Shown piece by piece: positions 9,872 through 18,651 of a stretch of 64,000 nucleotides of DNA; position 1 is the stretch's first letter, and each line of letters starts with the position of its first letter. The stretch covers positions 56,728-120,727 of the forward strand of contig JAHQWG010000039.1 in the NCBI GenBank assembly GCA_029856045.1, in the 5' to 3' direction. The notes beneath the pieces were generated by a model. It searched no databases. It saw nothing but the letters and a program-made list of their open reading frames with translations, and was not told the origin of the DNA. This stretch comes from Promethearchaeia archaeon (GTDB lineage Archaea > Asgardarchaeota > Lokiarchaeia > Sigyniarchaeales > SOKP01). Position numbers and translations under genes: made by a program.

Positions 9872-10885
9872 GAGTCCACAAAAGATAATTTTTCTAGTTA
9901 TCAAGATGTATGGGTATTTGCCGAGATTAAGAATAATGAAATAAGAGAAATTACTTTAGAATTGCTTGGTAAAGCAAAAGAACTTGCAAATGAGTTAAGC
10001 CAAGATATTTGTGCTGTAATTATTGGAAGCGAAATAAGAAAATTCTGTAATGTACTCTCTACTTTTGGTGCAAATAAAATATATATTGCTGAAGATGGTG
10101 CCCTTAAAGAATATAACACAGAAATATATACTTCCATTCTTACTAAAATAATTCTAAAGCATAAACCAAATATTTTGCTATTCCCTGCCACAAAAATTGG
10201 AAGGGATTTAGCCCCAAGAGTCGCCTCCACACTAAAATTGGGGCTCGCAGCTGATTGTATAAAATTGACTATACAAAATGGTAAATTATTAATGACTCGC
10301 CCGGTGTATGGCGATAATATCTTAGCCGATATTATTTGTCCAAATACTCGACCACAAATGGCAACAATCAGAGCTAAAATGATGGAAAAGGCAGAACCAA
10401 AACAAAATGAAAGTGCTGAAGTTATTAAAGAACCTGTTAATATTAATGTTGATTCTTTTAAGACAATTGTAAAAGAAAAGAAAAAGACATCAATACCGGG
10501 TGTAAAATCAATTGATGAAGCTGATATTATTATATCTGGAGGCAGAGGTGTTGGAAGTAAAGAGACATTTAAAATTATCGAGGAATTAGCTGATGTATTG
10601 AATGCTGCTGTAGGAGCAAGTAGGACTGCGGTTGAAGCTGGCTGGAAACCAAAATCATGTCAAGTAGGACAGAGTGGTACAACAGTTTCACCAAAAATAT
10701 ACATTGCCTGTGGAATATCAGGGACAACCCAGCATCTAGTAGGAATGAAAGGGAGTGATGTTATAATAGCAATAAATAAAGACCCCGAGGCACCGATATT
10801 TGAGGTTGCAAATTATGGTATTGTCGGAGATTTGAAAGAAGTTGTACCGCTATTAACAAAAGCATTAAAGGAAAAAAAGATTTAA
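9869..10885 (+). CDS. etfA: electron transfer flavoprotein subunit alpha (probable AUA start)
   Basis: EtfA, 338 residues from 9869. The ORF track starts at TTG 9962, but the conserved N-terminus VWVFAEIKNNEI is encoded upstream in the same open frame. That frame contains no ATG, GTG or TTG between its stop at 9860 and 9962. An AAGGTGAT ribosome site (9856-9863) inside the end of etfB sits five bases before ATA 9869, which makes AUA the likely start. The C-terminal FAD domain is complete: GGRGVGSKETF, GASRTAVEAGW, QVGQSGTTVSP and ACGISGTTQHLVGM. There is no N-terminal ferredoxin domain. It is the partner of etfB, one base away. Confidence 0.9.
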   Translation: MESTKDNFSSYQDVWVFAEIKNNEIREITLELLGKAKELANELSQDICAVIIGSEIRKFCNVLSTFGANKIYIAEDGALKEYNTEIYTSILTKIILKHKPNILLFPATKIGRDLAPRVASTLKLGLAADCIKLTIQNGKLLMTRPVYGDNILADIICPNTRPQMATIRAKMMEKAEPKQNESAEVIKEPVNINVDSFKTIVKEKKKTSIPGVKSIDEADIIISGGRGVGSKETFKIIEELADVLNAAVGASRTAVEAGWKPKSCQVGQSGTTVSPKIYIACGISGTTQHLVGMKGSDVIIAINKDPEAPIFEVANYGIVGDLKEVVPLLTKALKEKKI

Positions 10886-10941
10886 AAAAACAGACATTTT
10901 TTTTCCTTGTCATTGGGGAAGATAAGAAGCTGTGAAATTAG

Positions 10942-11610
10942 ATGATGGAATTTAACTATTTATTTATTGAACAAAAATTAGCAAATTTTCCGCCATTGGA
11001 GTTAAATTCTTCTTTTTTAAAAAAATCTGCTGTAATAATTCCAATTAAACCAACGAAATCGAGCTATAATATAATTTTTACTTCTCGTTCTCCAAAATTA
11101 AAACATCATACAGGCGAAATGAGTTTTCCTGGAGGCACTTTTGATTCAAATCTTGATAATCAACTCCAAGATACTGCTTTAAGAGAGATATATGAAGAAA
11201 TTGGTATCCCTCGTGAAAATTTAAAAATTATTGGAAGACTTGATGATTTGCCTACACTTACAGGTTTTATAATTCGCCCTTTTGTAAGTTTAATTAAAAA
11301 TACAAATGAAATAAAATTCAAAATTAATCATAATGAAGTAGCAGAATTAGTTGAAATACCAATTGAATATATTGCTCAAAAAAATCTTTTTTATGAAATT
11401 CCATTTCCAAAAGATCCTAAAAATTGGAAAATGTTATGTTTTAAATATAGAGATCCTAATATAAATAATATATTTAATATTTGGGGCGCTACAGCACATA
11501 TGCTCCAAGAATTTATGAAAAAGTTATATGATATAAAAGTCATTAATCCTGAATATGAAAGACCTACTCTTCCAGAATGCGTAGAATTTTTGCAAAAAAA
11601 GAAATCATAA
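10942..11610 (+). CDS. Nudix hydrolase, CoA diphosphatase-like
   Basis: A 222-residue Nudix protein. The segment FTSRSPKLKHHTGEMSFPGG followed by ALREIYEEIGI is the combination seen in CoA-pyrophosphatase-type Nudix enzymes (NudL/NUDT7): the SRS..L..H.GE.SFPGG block plus the REx2EExG Nudix helix that binds the metal. The likely reaction is cleavage of CoA or acyl-CoA to phosphopantetheine derivatives and 3',5'-ADP, fitting the acyl-CoA neighbours. It lies 56 bases after etfA on the same strand and may share its transcript. Confidence 0.85.
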   Translation: MMEFNYLFIEQKLANFPPLELNSSFLKKSAVIIPIKPTKSSYNIIFTSRSPKLKHHTGEMSFPGGTFDSNLDNQLQDTALREIYEEIGIPRENLKIIGRLDDLPTLTGFIIRPFVSLIKNTNEIKFKINHNEVAELVEIPIEYIAQKNLFYEIPFPKDPKNWKMLCFKYRDPNINNIFNIWGATAHMLQEFMKKLYDIKVINPEYERPTLPECVEFLQKKKS

Positions 11611-11713
11611 AAATTACAAAAAGAAAAATTGAAAAAAAATATAAAATTAGAAATTTCAAACAATTTTTTTTAATTAATTAACGAATTCAATATTGCAGAG
11701 TGAAGTATAGAAA

Positions 11714-12304
11714 ATGTTTGAGAATTCTGAAATTTCAGAAGAATTTAAATTGAAAGATGGTAGAGTTGTTTTGATTAAACGACTGTTAATTGAGGATTAT
11801 GAAAAAAATAACAATTATGAATTTGTCCACGATTGGCTTAATAAAGTAAATAAGTATCTATTAGGAGAATTTGAGAAAGAAGATTTACAGCAAAACAGAG
11901 AATATTTTTACAACAAATTATCTAATAAAGCGGAGGACTTAATGATAGGGGCAATTTATAATCAGAGAATTATTGCTTCAGCAGGTATTAGCGTAAATCT
12001 GAAATTAAAAAAAATAAAGCATATTGGTAATTGGGGTATATCTATACATCCAGATTTTCAAAATCAAGGATTGGCTACGAGAATAATGAAGATCCTTGAA
12101 TATATTGCAACAGATGGAGGGTTAAAGAAACTTGAAGCAGATTTTTTTGAGGGAAATGATATTGCAGAGCACCTCTATGTTAGAAAATTAGGGTATGAGA
12201 TTGAAGGTAGACGAAAATATGCAGCTCTTTTAAAAGATGGAACCTATGTTGATAAATTCATAATGGGTAAAATAATAGATAAATCTATAAAAAAAAATAA
12301 ATAA
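11714..12304 (+). CDS. GNAT family N-acetyltransferase
   Basis: A 196-residue GNAT protein. The acetyl-CoA-binding motif A is visible as SIHPDFQNQGLATRIMKILE (about residues 110-130), with the Q-x-x-G-x-A phosphate-binding loop, followed by motif B around VRKLGYEIEGRRKYA. The N-terminal part (LKDGRVVLIKRLLIEDYEK) is typical of RimI/YhhY-like members. The acceptor substrate cannot be told. It lies 100 bases after the Nudix gene on the same strand; a functional link is not evident. Confidence 0.85.
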   Translation: MFENSEISEEFKLKDGRVVLIKRLLIEDYEKNNNYEFVHDWLNKVNKYLLGEFEKEDLQQNREYFYNKLSNKAEDLMIGAIYNQRIIASAGISVNLKLKKIKHIGNWGISIHPDFQNQGLATRIMKILEYIATDGGLKKLEADFFEGNDIAEHLYVRKLGYEIEGRRKYAALLKDGTYVDKFIMGKIIDKSIKKNK

Positions 12305-12337
12305 AATTTCTATCTTTCGATAGCATAAATTATATGT

Positions 12338-14848
12338 TTATCCTGATTCTTGTTTCAATTTTTTAATTTCTGAAAGATAATTTTCTGCTTTTTCAATCCA
12401 ACATGTTTTTGTTTCAAGTTCACATATCATCCTATTTGAAATCATTTTTCCTTTTTCAATATATTCAGTTGCTAAATCATATTTACCAAGCTCTTTATAA
12501 CAATTACCCATTTTGATACATGTCTCATAAGAAAAGAAACCATATGGCTCAAGTTTTAATGCTTTTTGAAATTCTTTTATGGCTTCTTTATATTCATTAA
12601 ACATCATTAATATTTCACCATAAGAATCATGGTAATTTCCATTATCTGGAACTAGTGTAACTAATTTTTTAGCAGCTTCTATAGCTTCTTCTTTTTTCTC
12701 TAAGTATGCTAACCCATAAACTTTACTATTCAAAAGTACGTAATCTTCAGGGTATAACTCAATTAAACTGTCAAGTATTTTTATTCCTTCATCAAATTCT
12801 TTCATTTTAAAAAATATGTGTGTTTTTTTCCATAAAAGATCCTTCCTTTTCTCTGGAAATTCCTTAATACCTTCTTCTAATAAGGCTAATATATTATCAA
12901 ATTTATTAACTGAAATTAAAATGTGTATTTTGGTGAAATAGAGATGTATATTTTTTGGATTTAGATCAATAGCAATATCGATTGCACTAAATGCTTCTTC
13001 ATATCTTTTCAATTCTCGCAAAATAGAACTTTTTAATTGATAAAATAGGGATTTATTGGATTTATTAGGCTCTAATGAAATAGTTTTATCAATCATATCT
13101 AGGGCAATATCCTCATGTGCTTTTAGTATATCAAATCTATAAATAATATTATAACCAAGCACTATTGCTTTTGTGGCATAGGAAATAGGAATGTTAGAAT
13201 AAAGTTCAAGTAATTCATTAGCAACATTTAAAGCCTTCTCAAATTTTCCAAGAGTCATATAACAAAAGGCTATTATGAAAGAAGAGGAAGCGTAAATCTC
13301 TTTTTGAGCAAGATTAATATCTATTTCTTTATTCAACAATTCAATGGCATCATTATGTCTATTGGATACACATAAAATTATTGCTTTCAGAAGATAAAGT
13401 TCAAAGTTTTTTGGATTCAATTTAATATCAGAATCTACAATCTTTAAATCTTCATTAACTTCTTTCTTCTTTTCAAATTTGTCTTGTTTTATTAAGTAAT
13501 CTAATTTAAATGAAAAATAAGGTTCTAATGTTTTAAATATCTGCAGGTCTAAATAATACTTAAATTCACTTTGTTCAATAAAATCATATTGGGAATCAGT
13601 AGAATCATATGTTTGAAATACATCAGGAATATTTTGCCAAACAATACCTTCTAATTTATCTAGTGGATCAATTAAACTTTTTTCAGTTTCGATTTTATAA
13701 GCCAAATATTTAATATATTCTGGTAAAAATTCTCTTAATGGTTTTTTCAGATTATTATTAAATACACTATTACAGATATCATCTAAGATATTATCTAGTA
13801 AATGTGTTAAATCTAAAGACGGATTATTGTAAAAAGTTTTTTCATAAAGCTTATTCAAATAAGTAAATTTTATGATAAAATCTTTTACCATAGCTCTTAA
13901 TACTTTCTCTATTCTCTCATTTACATGAAAAAAATAAATTTTATCTTGTTTAGTTTCTAATTTGAAAAATTTTATTGGATAAAAATTCTCTTCTATAATT
14001 TTATAAACGTAATAATCAAGAATTGTTTTTTTAATATCATATTTGCCAGAGAATTCCTCAGGTGAAATATATTCAGGATATTGATTCGGATGATTTAGGG
14101 AAAGAAAAAGTAAAATTTTGTCAAAATCTTCCTCATTACTTAAAGTATTTTTAACTTTAGCATAATCTAATTTTAACTTGTTATTTAGAAATCGAAACTT
14201 TAATTCGTCTTCTTCTATTTCATATTTTTCGAAAAATTTTATGGTTTTTTGTGTAATATCTTCAATTCTCTTACTTTCTTCTTCCAAAATTGATTGTCGG
14301 TCTAGATCATATAATTTCAACATTTTAGAGTATTCCGTCTTACCCTCTGGAGTAATCTTATATTGCTTATTTTCGTTTATTACAAATCCTTTGGTCATTA
14401 ATAAATTAAGATTTTTTGATAAAGAAGATTGATTAATTGAAAGAGGTTCTTCACGAAAATCTGACCATTTGCAATAATCATTGTTATTTACCATCCAAAG
14501 TGCAACATGATCATAATTCCTTTTACTTATAATTGCTTTTGGGGGATAATTTAATTTTCTTCTACCAGATTCTTTTAAATAGACCAATTCACTTAGTCTT
14601 TCTTTGCCTGCTGGTGTAATTTGATAGTAATCTCGCTCAGGTTTTTCAACAAGACCTTTACTAATAAGATTATTTAATTTACCTGATAATGTTGACTCAC
14701 TTATTTCAACTTTAAAATCTGACCATCTACAAAACTTATTGTTAGAAAGCATCCATAATATGATTTGTTCATTATCTCGGTTACCATAGGGAGGACTTAA
14801 AATATCTTCAGGTGGATACATTATATTTATTTTTTCTGAGCGACTCAT
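12338..14848 (-). CDS. tandem winged-helix and TPR protein, paralogue of the 34.5-kb gene
   Basis: About 836 residues from ATG 14848; the tracked TTG start at 14860 adds four residues and is less likely. Residues about 10-190 hold two winged-helix-like modules, each with the pattern ILWM..N..C.WSDF, then SLS..L..L...G, then ITP.GK. A middle region of about 250 residues (from EEESKRIEDI on) has no family I recognise. The C-terminal half is a run of TPR-like helical pairs such as LEPNKSNKSLFYQL, AFSAIDIAIDLNPKN and AIKEFQKALKLEPYG. It looks like a transcriptional or signalling scaffold that binds proteins through TPRs. The same architecture with the same middle domain occurs at 32623-34515. Two tandem copies of a TATA-like element lie directly upstream. 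Confidence 0.8.
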   Translation of the reverse strand: MSRSEKINIMYPPEDILSPPYGNRDNEQIILWMLSNNKFCRWSDFKVEISESTLSGKLNNLISKGLVEKPERDYYQITPAGKERLSELVYLKESGRRKLNYPPKAIISKRNYDHVALWMVNNNDYCKWSDFREEPLSINQSSLSKNLNLLMTKGFVINENKQYKITPEGKTEYSKMLKLYDLDRQSILEEESKRIEDITQKTIKFFEKYEIEEDELKFRFLNNKLKLDYAKVKNTLSNEEDFDKILLFLSLNHPNQYPEYISPEEFSGKYDIKKTILDYYVYKIIEENFYPIKFFKLETKQDKIYFFHVNERIEKVLRAMVKDFIIKFTYLNKLYEKTFYNNPSLDLTHLLDNILDDICNSVFNNNLKKPLREFLPEYIKYLAYKIETEKSLIDPLDKLEGIVWQNIPDVFQTYDSTDSQYDFIEQSEFKYYLDLQIFKTLEPYFSFKLDYLIKQDKFEKKKEVNEDLKIVDSDIKLNPKNFELYLLKAIILCVSNRHNDAIELLNKEIDINLAQKEIYASSSFIIAFCYMTLGKFEKALNVANELLELYSNIPISYATKAIVLGYNIIYRFDILKAHEDIALDMIDKTISLEPNKSNKSLFYQLKSSILRELKRYEEAFSAIDIAIDLNPKNIHLYFTKIHILISVNKFDNILALLEEGIKEFPEKRKDLLWKKTHIFFKMKEFDEGIKILDSLIELYPEDYVLLNSKVYGLAYLEKKEEAIEAAKKLVTLVPDNGNYHDSYGEILMMFNEYKEAIKEFQKALKLEPYGFFSYETCIKMGNCYKELGKYDLATEYIEKGKMISNRMICELETKTCWIEKAENYLSEIKKLKQESG

Positions 14849-14872
14849 TAAAAAACACAAAAAAAATATTAT

Positions 14873-14909
14873 TTCAATTACATTTAAAAATAGTTCAATT
14901 ACATTTAAA
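14873..14909 (-). promoter_or_regulatory. duplicated promoter element upstream of the wHTH-TPR gene
   Basis: The 16-mer TTCAATTACATTTAAA occurs twice (14873-14888 and 14894-14909) with a 21-base period. Read on the minus strand each copy contains TTTAAATGTAA, a TATA-like box. The nearer copy is about 35 bases upstream of ATG 14848, right for a short leader. Tandem TATA boxes two helical turns apart could give two start sites or a binding site for a dimeric regulator. Confidence 0.4.
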
Positions 14910-14934
14910 TACTTTGCACTTCACATCGGCTCTT

Positions 14935-14952
14935 GAACTTCGTATGGAGTTC
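14935..14952. promoter_or_regulatory. inverted repeat in divergent intergenic region
   Basis: GAACT-8 bases-AGTTC is a perfect 5-base-arm inverted repeat in a locally GC-richer patch. It lies between the duplicated promoter of the minus-strand gene and a TATA-like ACTTATATATGAA that may drive the plus-strand ORF at 15036. It could be an operator. The arms are short, so chance is not excluded. Confidence 0.25.
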
Positions 14953-15035
14953 GGCTTCAAAACTTATATATGAATTATTTTCTTAATTTAAATTAATAAT
15001 AAAAAATTGAAAAAAATTAGAAGGGATAAAAAAAA

Positions 15036-15278
15036 ATGGCCCAAGTATGTGCAAAAGATGAAGCACTTCTCGATTGTGCTGAAATAGAAATTGCTTTAGA
15101 AAAACTCCCTAAATCAAGAAAGCAAATCGAGATAAAAAAAGTTGAAGATAAACAAGATAAATCACGATTATTGAAATTATATGAGGAAGCAAAGTATAAC
15201 GTAAAATGTTATAAAGAGTTAATTCAAATAAAGAAAGTTAAAAGCAAGATTCATTTTAGAAACTATGGAGTTTTTTAA
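15036..15278 (+). CDS. small hypothetical protein (80 aa)
   Basis: An 80-residue, lysine-rich, mostly helical protein with three cysteines (VCAKDEALLDC near the start and KCYKE near residue 63). Not recognised. Support for being a gene: a good ribosome site GAAGGGAT a few bases before ATG, a TATA-like ACTTATATATG about 70 bases upstream, and no competing ORF. It is followed 65 bases later by an even smaller ORF with a similar ribosome site. Confidence 0.5.
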   Translation: MAQVCAKDEALLDCAEIEIALEKLPKSRKQIEIKKVEDKQDKSRLLKLYEEAKYNVKCYKELIQIKKVKSKIHFRNYGVF

Positions 15279-15343
15279 GAAATCTAATTTTTTGTATTAA
15301 ATATTAAAAAAAAAATAAAAAATCACAAAAGAGGGAAAAAAAA

Positions 15344-15430
15344 ATGAATAAAAAAAGAAATAAAGAAAAACAAGTAAAAAATATAAAAAATTATCCTACA
15401 GGATATAATCCTCAGTATTTTCGATATTAA
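15344..15430 (+). CDS. small ORF (28 aa), basic
   Basis: ATG preceded by GAGGG and an A-tract gives a 28-codon ORF that starts MNKKRNKEKQ and ends in an aromatic, proline-containing tail YPTGYNPQYFRY. The ribosome site and spacing resemble those of the 80-residue ORF just upstream, so both may be on one transcript. The composition (lysine start, aromatic end) is unusual for chance AT-rich sequence, but no function can be given. Confidence 0.3.
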   Translation: MNKKRNKEKQVKNIKNYPTGYNPQYFRY

Positions 15431-15538
15431 ATAATCTGTTTTTTTATTTTTAGTATATTTAATTTTTGGTAAGAATTGCTTCTACTTAAGATTATCATTT
15501 TCGTGTTAATTTTTTGCATTATTTAAAATAATTTAGTA

Positions 15539-15937
15539 TTAATGGTCATGCAAAAAACCATTGGGAAGTATTTCTCCACATAAACATTGGTTTGGATGGC
15601 TATAAGCTTCGCAAATTCTTTCTATCAAATCACAAGAAATAACATTTGCAATTTTTCTGGCTTCTTCATGAGCAAATTCTTCGGGAAGATTTAACACATC
15701 CATTAAGAAATGGGCAACCAGATGTTCATGCAATTTAAAATGCTGAGCTTCTTTCTTTCCGGCAGCAACTAACTCAACACTTCTATAAGGTTCCCATCTT
15801 ACAAATTTTTTTCCAACTAAACGTTTCACTGCACTATTCACAGTGCTATGTTTGAAATTTAAGGCTTTAGCGAGAGCACCTACACTTATTGGTTTGTTAA
15901 TTTTCTCTAAATAATTCAAAATTTTATCTTCAAGCAT
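15539..15937 (-). CDS. DtxR/MntR-like metal-dependent transcriptional regulator
   Basis: A 132-residue regulator with an N-terminal winged helix (about residues 1-58, with PISVGALAKALNFKHSTVNSAVKRL). A helical dimerisation/metal-binding region follows, with the pattern HEHLVAHFLMDVLNLPEEFAHEEA, and then a C-terminal stretch rich in His and Cys (SHPNQCLCGEILP). This is the layout of short DtxR-family proteins that bind Fe, Mn or Zn and repress metal uptake. It is 48 bases downstream of the ZIP transporter on the same strand. Two palindromes in the ZIP promoter are its likely binding sites. Confidence 0.82.
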   Translation of the reverse strand: MLEDKILNYLEKINKPISVGALAKALNFKHSTVNSAVKRLVGKKFVRWEPYRSVELVAAGKKEAQHFKLHEHLVAHFLMDVLNLPEEFAHEEARKIANVISCDLIERICEAYSHPNQCLCGEILPNGFLHDH

Positions 15938-15985
15938 AGTAAATCATATTTTATTTTATTTTATTTTCCTTTAAAATAATTAAAA

Positions 15986-16765
15986 TTACATATGCAGTTG
16001 AAAGACTAATATCATGGTTCCTATCCCTGCCATCATAAAAATAAATTGCCTAAGCGTATGTTTTAATTCTATGTTTCGATGTTGTAATTCAGGATATAAA
16101 TCAGATAAAGCAATGTAAATAAAACTAGCAGCTGAAAATGCCAAGATATAAGGAATCGATGTTTTAACAATATCTAAAATAAAATAACTTATAATCGCTG
16201 CAGGAATGGTCGATGAGCTAGATAAAGTATTGTAAAATAATGCTTTCTTTTTTGAATAACCCTGATCAAGTAAGATCCCGAAGTCCCCTACTTCTTGGGG
16301 CACTTCGTGAGCAATAACAGAAAGGCTTACAGCTATACCCATTGCAAAATTAATTAAGAAACTAGATGCAATAATAACACCATCAATAAGATTGTGGAAA
16401 GAATCTCCAATGAGAATAATTGGACCAGGAGCACCATGCACTTCACAATTTGTTACATGACAATGGCGCCAAATTATTAATTTTTCAAGAACAAAAAAAA
16501 CAATAACTCCCATTAAAATAGTTGCTAATATCAATGATATATTTTGATTAATCTGTTCTATTATGGTAATATTTTCGTTAGCATACCCGATAGCATGCGG
16601 TATCATTCCTAAAAAAGCTGCTGAAAGTAATGTTCCAGTAGCGTATGAAATTAAAACGGGAATAAGTGTATTTTGTACTTTATCATTAAATAGCAATAAT
16701 GCACCTGCTGATAATATTGCTCCAACACTGCCTAAAATACTGAATAGAATAACCCATATTAACAT
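15986..16765 (-). CDS. ZIP family metal transporter
   Basis: A 259-residue membrane protein with about eight hydrophobic segments. The ZIP metal-binding motifs are visible: HNLIDGVIIASSF (segment IV type) and HEVPQEVGDFGILLDQGY (segment V type). A His/Cys-bearing loop, RHCHVTNCEVHG, lies between membrane segments. It imports Zn, Fe or Mn. It is first in an operon with a DtxR-like regulator, and its promoter carries two palindromes, so metal-dependent repression is likely. Which metal cannot be said. Confidence 0.9.
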   Translation of the reverse strand: MLIWVILFSILGSVGAILSAGALLLFNDKVQNTLIPVLISYATGTLLSAAFLGMIPHAIGYANENITIIEQINQNISLILATILMGVIVFFVLEKLIIWRHCHVTNCEVHGAPGPIILIGDSFHNLIDGVIIASSFLINFAMGIAVSLSVIAHEVPQEVGDFGILLDQGYSKKKALFYNTLSSSSTIPAAIISYFILDIVKTSIPYILAFSAASFIYIALSDLYPELQHRNIELKHTLRQFIFMMAGIGTMILVFQLHM

Positions 16766-16811
16766 TTTTTCATTATCTTCTATAATTTATTTTAAATATT
16801 TATAATAAAAA

Positions 16812-16827
16812 TTACGATATATCGTAA
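16812..16827. promoter_or_regulatory. operator palindrome, proximal copy (ZIP promoter)
   Basis: TTACGATATATCGTAA is a perfect 16-base palindrome about 47 bases upstream of the ZIP start codon. With its twin 52 bases away it is the probable binding site of the DtxR-like regulator encoded by the next gene. Confidence 0.7.
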
Positions 16828-16863
16828 ACTAATATAATTAGAAGATAAGAAGATATTTAAACT

Positions 16864-16879
16864 TTACGATATGTCGTAA
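16864..16879. promoter_or_regulatory. operator palindrome, distal copy (ZIP promoter)
   Basis: TTACGATATGTCGTAA differs from the proximal operator at one central base. Between the two, on the minus strand, lies GTTTAAATATC, a TATA-like element abutting this copy, so binding here would block TBP/TFB. Spacing between centres is 52 bases, about five helical turns. Confidence 0.7.
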
Positions 16880-16915
16880 TTATACAATTTCGTTAATTCC
16901 AATCTTAATTTAAGA

Positions 16916-18616
16916 TTAAACAAATGAAGATGCCAAATATATTGATGTACCGATTATAGTTGCAACAACCATTATTACAATAATCAATAATCTTAAAAGA
17001 AATGTTCTTTTAAGCGGTTTTGATAATATTGCTTTAAAATTAAACCTTTTTCGAGATTTTAAAGTCACTGGTAGGAAATAAGTTATTGTAGAAGTCTTAA
17101 ATTTTACTTGATCCAAAGGAACACAGAGATACATAAAAATTAGAACGCAAACAACGACCATAAAAATCGTGCTGATGATTGAATTAAGAATTAAAACAAG
17201 TGATGTTGCAAAAGCCCAACTTTGTGTTAATTGTAAAGAAATAAAAAATAACAATCCCGGGATGGCAGCTACATCAAAAAAATCTAATTTTCTAAACTGT
17301 TTAACAAGTTCTAGTTCAGTAGGTTTATATGTGCAAATTTTGAAGAATTTATAACGAAATTTTCTTTGAAATCTTAAAATTTTATCAGATTGATTATAAT
17401 CAATTGAATCTCCATTAACATCACTGAAATCCTGAGAAATTGCTCTTATGACTAAAATTGAACCGAAAATGATTGCAAACCACCAATAGAGAGTGCCAAA
17501 TAAAACAAAAAAATTCCACATTATAACGGATGTAGCAATAAAGAAAATACCCAAAATGAGATTAGTATAATGACGATGAGTCGCATTAATTTGATTGCTT
17601 TTCATAAATTCTGAGGATTCATTGCTACTTATTGCGCAATTAAGAACATTTGATATTTCATCACATACTATTGGGATTTCTTTCAATTCTATTTTTAATG
17701 GTTCTGGCGTGAACCACATTTCATATAAATCATCCTTTGTTGCAATTTCAAAATAATGTTGAGGAGTTAAAACCAAAAAGAACAAAGCAAAACATTCCAT
17801 AATAGCAGAAAAAATTAATAAAATTCCCTGAACTGGGATTTCTAATCTCGGAATTGCGATCATGTTTATAAGATAAAAACCTTCAATAAATGACAAAATG
17901 ATAAAAGGCATTAATAGAACCACCCAAATAAGTTTAGGTCCTAATTGATTGTTTTGATACCGTAATGCTTCAATATCATTTTTCAGAATTTTTGTAGTCC
18001 ATGGAGAGGTGGGTCTGAATTCGTGGAGATACAAATTATTTTTTGAATTTGAGAAGGCACCTCGGAAAGAACTGATAACTACATATAAAAATAAACCGAT
18101 CCCAAAAAGACTGGGAAAAAGACCAACAGTATAGAAATAAGAAGGACCACCTAAAACTATTGCTTGACCGAATGGAGCTGAGTGGTGAGAAAGACCTCCA
18201 GTTAAAATGAATAGATCTACGAAACCCAAAATAAGGAATAATAATGAAGCAATTAATCTACTGAGGGCAAATGAATAAAATCTTATGGACTTTTCTGGTT
18301 TCTCATTAACTTCGAAAAACTTATCCAAATAATAAGAAACTATATGTGGTTTTGGAATTTTCATTATTGTAATCTTTATACACATAAATAAACCTACTCC
18401 AAATAAAATCCACCCAAGAATGAAAGCAACCTCAAAATCAATACCTACATCTATAAATTCTACAGCATAACTTAGAACAAGAATAAAGAAACCAAGAATT
18501 AAAAAAAATGCTCCTAAGATAAGAATTATTAAAATTAAACGTCTTGGCTTTTCATATAATTCCTTAATTATATCAATTTCAACGGCTTGGTTTCTTTCTT
18601 CCATTTTAACCATCAA
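16916..18616 (-). CDS. multi-pass membrane protein of unknown function
   Basis: A 566-residue protein with about a dozen hydrophobic segments and several charged cytoplasmic loops. I do not recognise the family. The N-terminus (VKMEERNQAVEIDIIKEL) is hydrophilic and the first membrane segment begins near residue 30. A segment around residues 395-440 is soluble and basic. It starts 35 bases after the end of the exported protein gene upstream and is probably co-transcribed with it, so the two may act together at the cell surface. Confidence 0.7.
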   Translation of the reverse strand: MMVKMEERNQAVEIDIIKELYEKPRRLILIILILGAFFLILGFFILVLSYAVEFIDVGIDFEVAFILGWILFGVGLFMCIKITIMKIPKPHIVSYYLDKFFEVNEKPEKSIRFYSFALSRLIASLLFLILGFVDLFILTGGLSHHSAPFGQAIVLGGPSYFYTVGLFPSLFGIGLFLYVVISSFRGAFSNSKNNLYLHEFRPTSPWTTKILKNDIEALRYQNNQLGPKLIWVVLLMPFIILSFIEGFYLINMIAIPRLEIPVQGILLIFSAIMECFALFFLVLTPQHYFEIATKDDLYEMWFTPEPLKIELKEIPIVCDEISNVLNCAISSNESSEFMKSNQINATHRHYTNLILGIFFIATSVIMWNFFVLFGTLYWWFAIIFGSILVIRAISQDFSDVNGDSIDYNQSDKILRFQRKFRYKFFKICTYKPTELELVKQFRKLDFFDVAAIPGLLFFISLQLTQSWAFATSLVLILNSIISTIFMVVVCVLIFMYLCVPLDQVKFKTSTITYFLPVTLKSRKRFNFKAILSKPLKRTFLLRLLIIVIMVVATIIGTSIYLASSFV

Positions 18617-18651
18617 ATATTTTTACTTAACTCTTTTATTTTTATTTTTAT

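Noticed and set aside
14910-15000. tRNA or structured RNA
   Set aside because: The GC-richer patch with GGCTC and GAGTTCGGC was checked for a T-loop and acceptor pairing; none found. No tRNA, rRNA or CRISPR array seen anywhere in the window.
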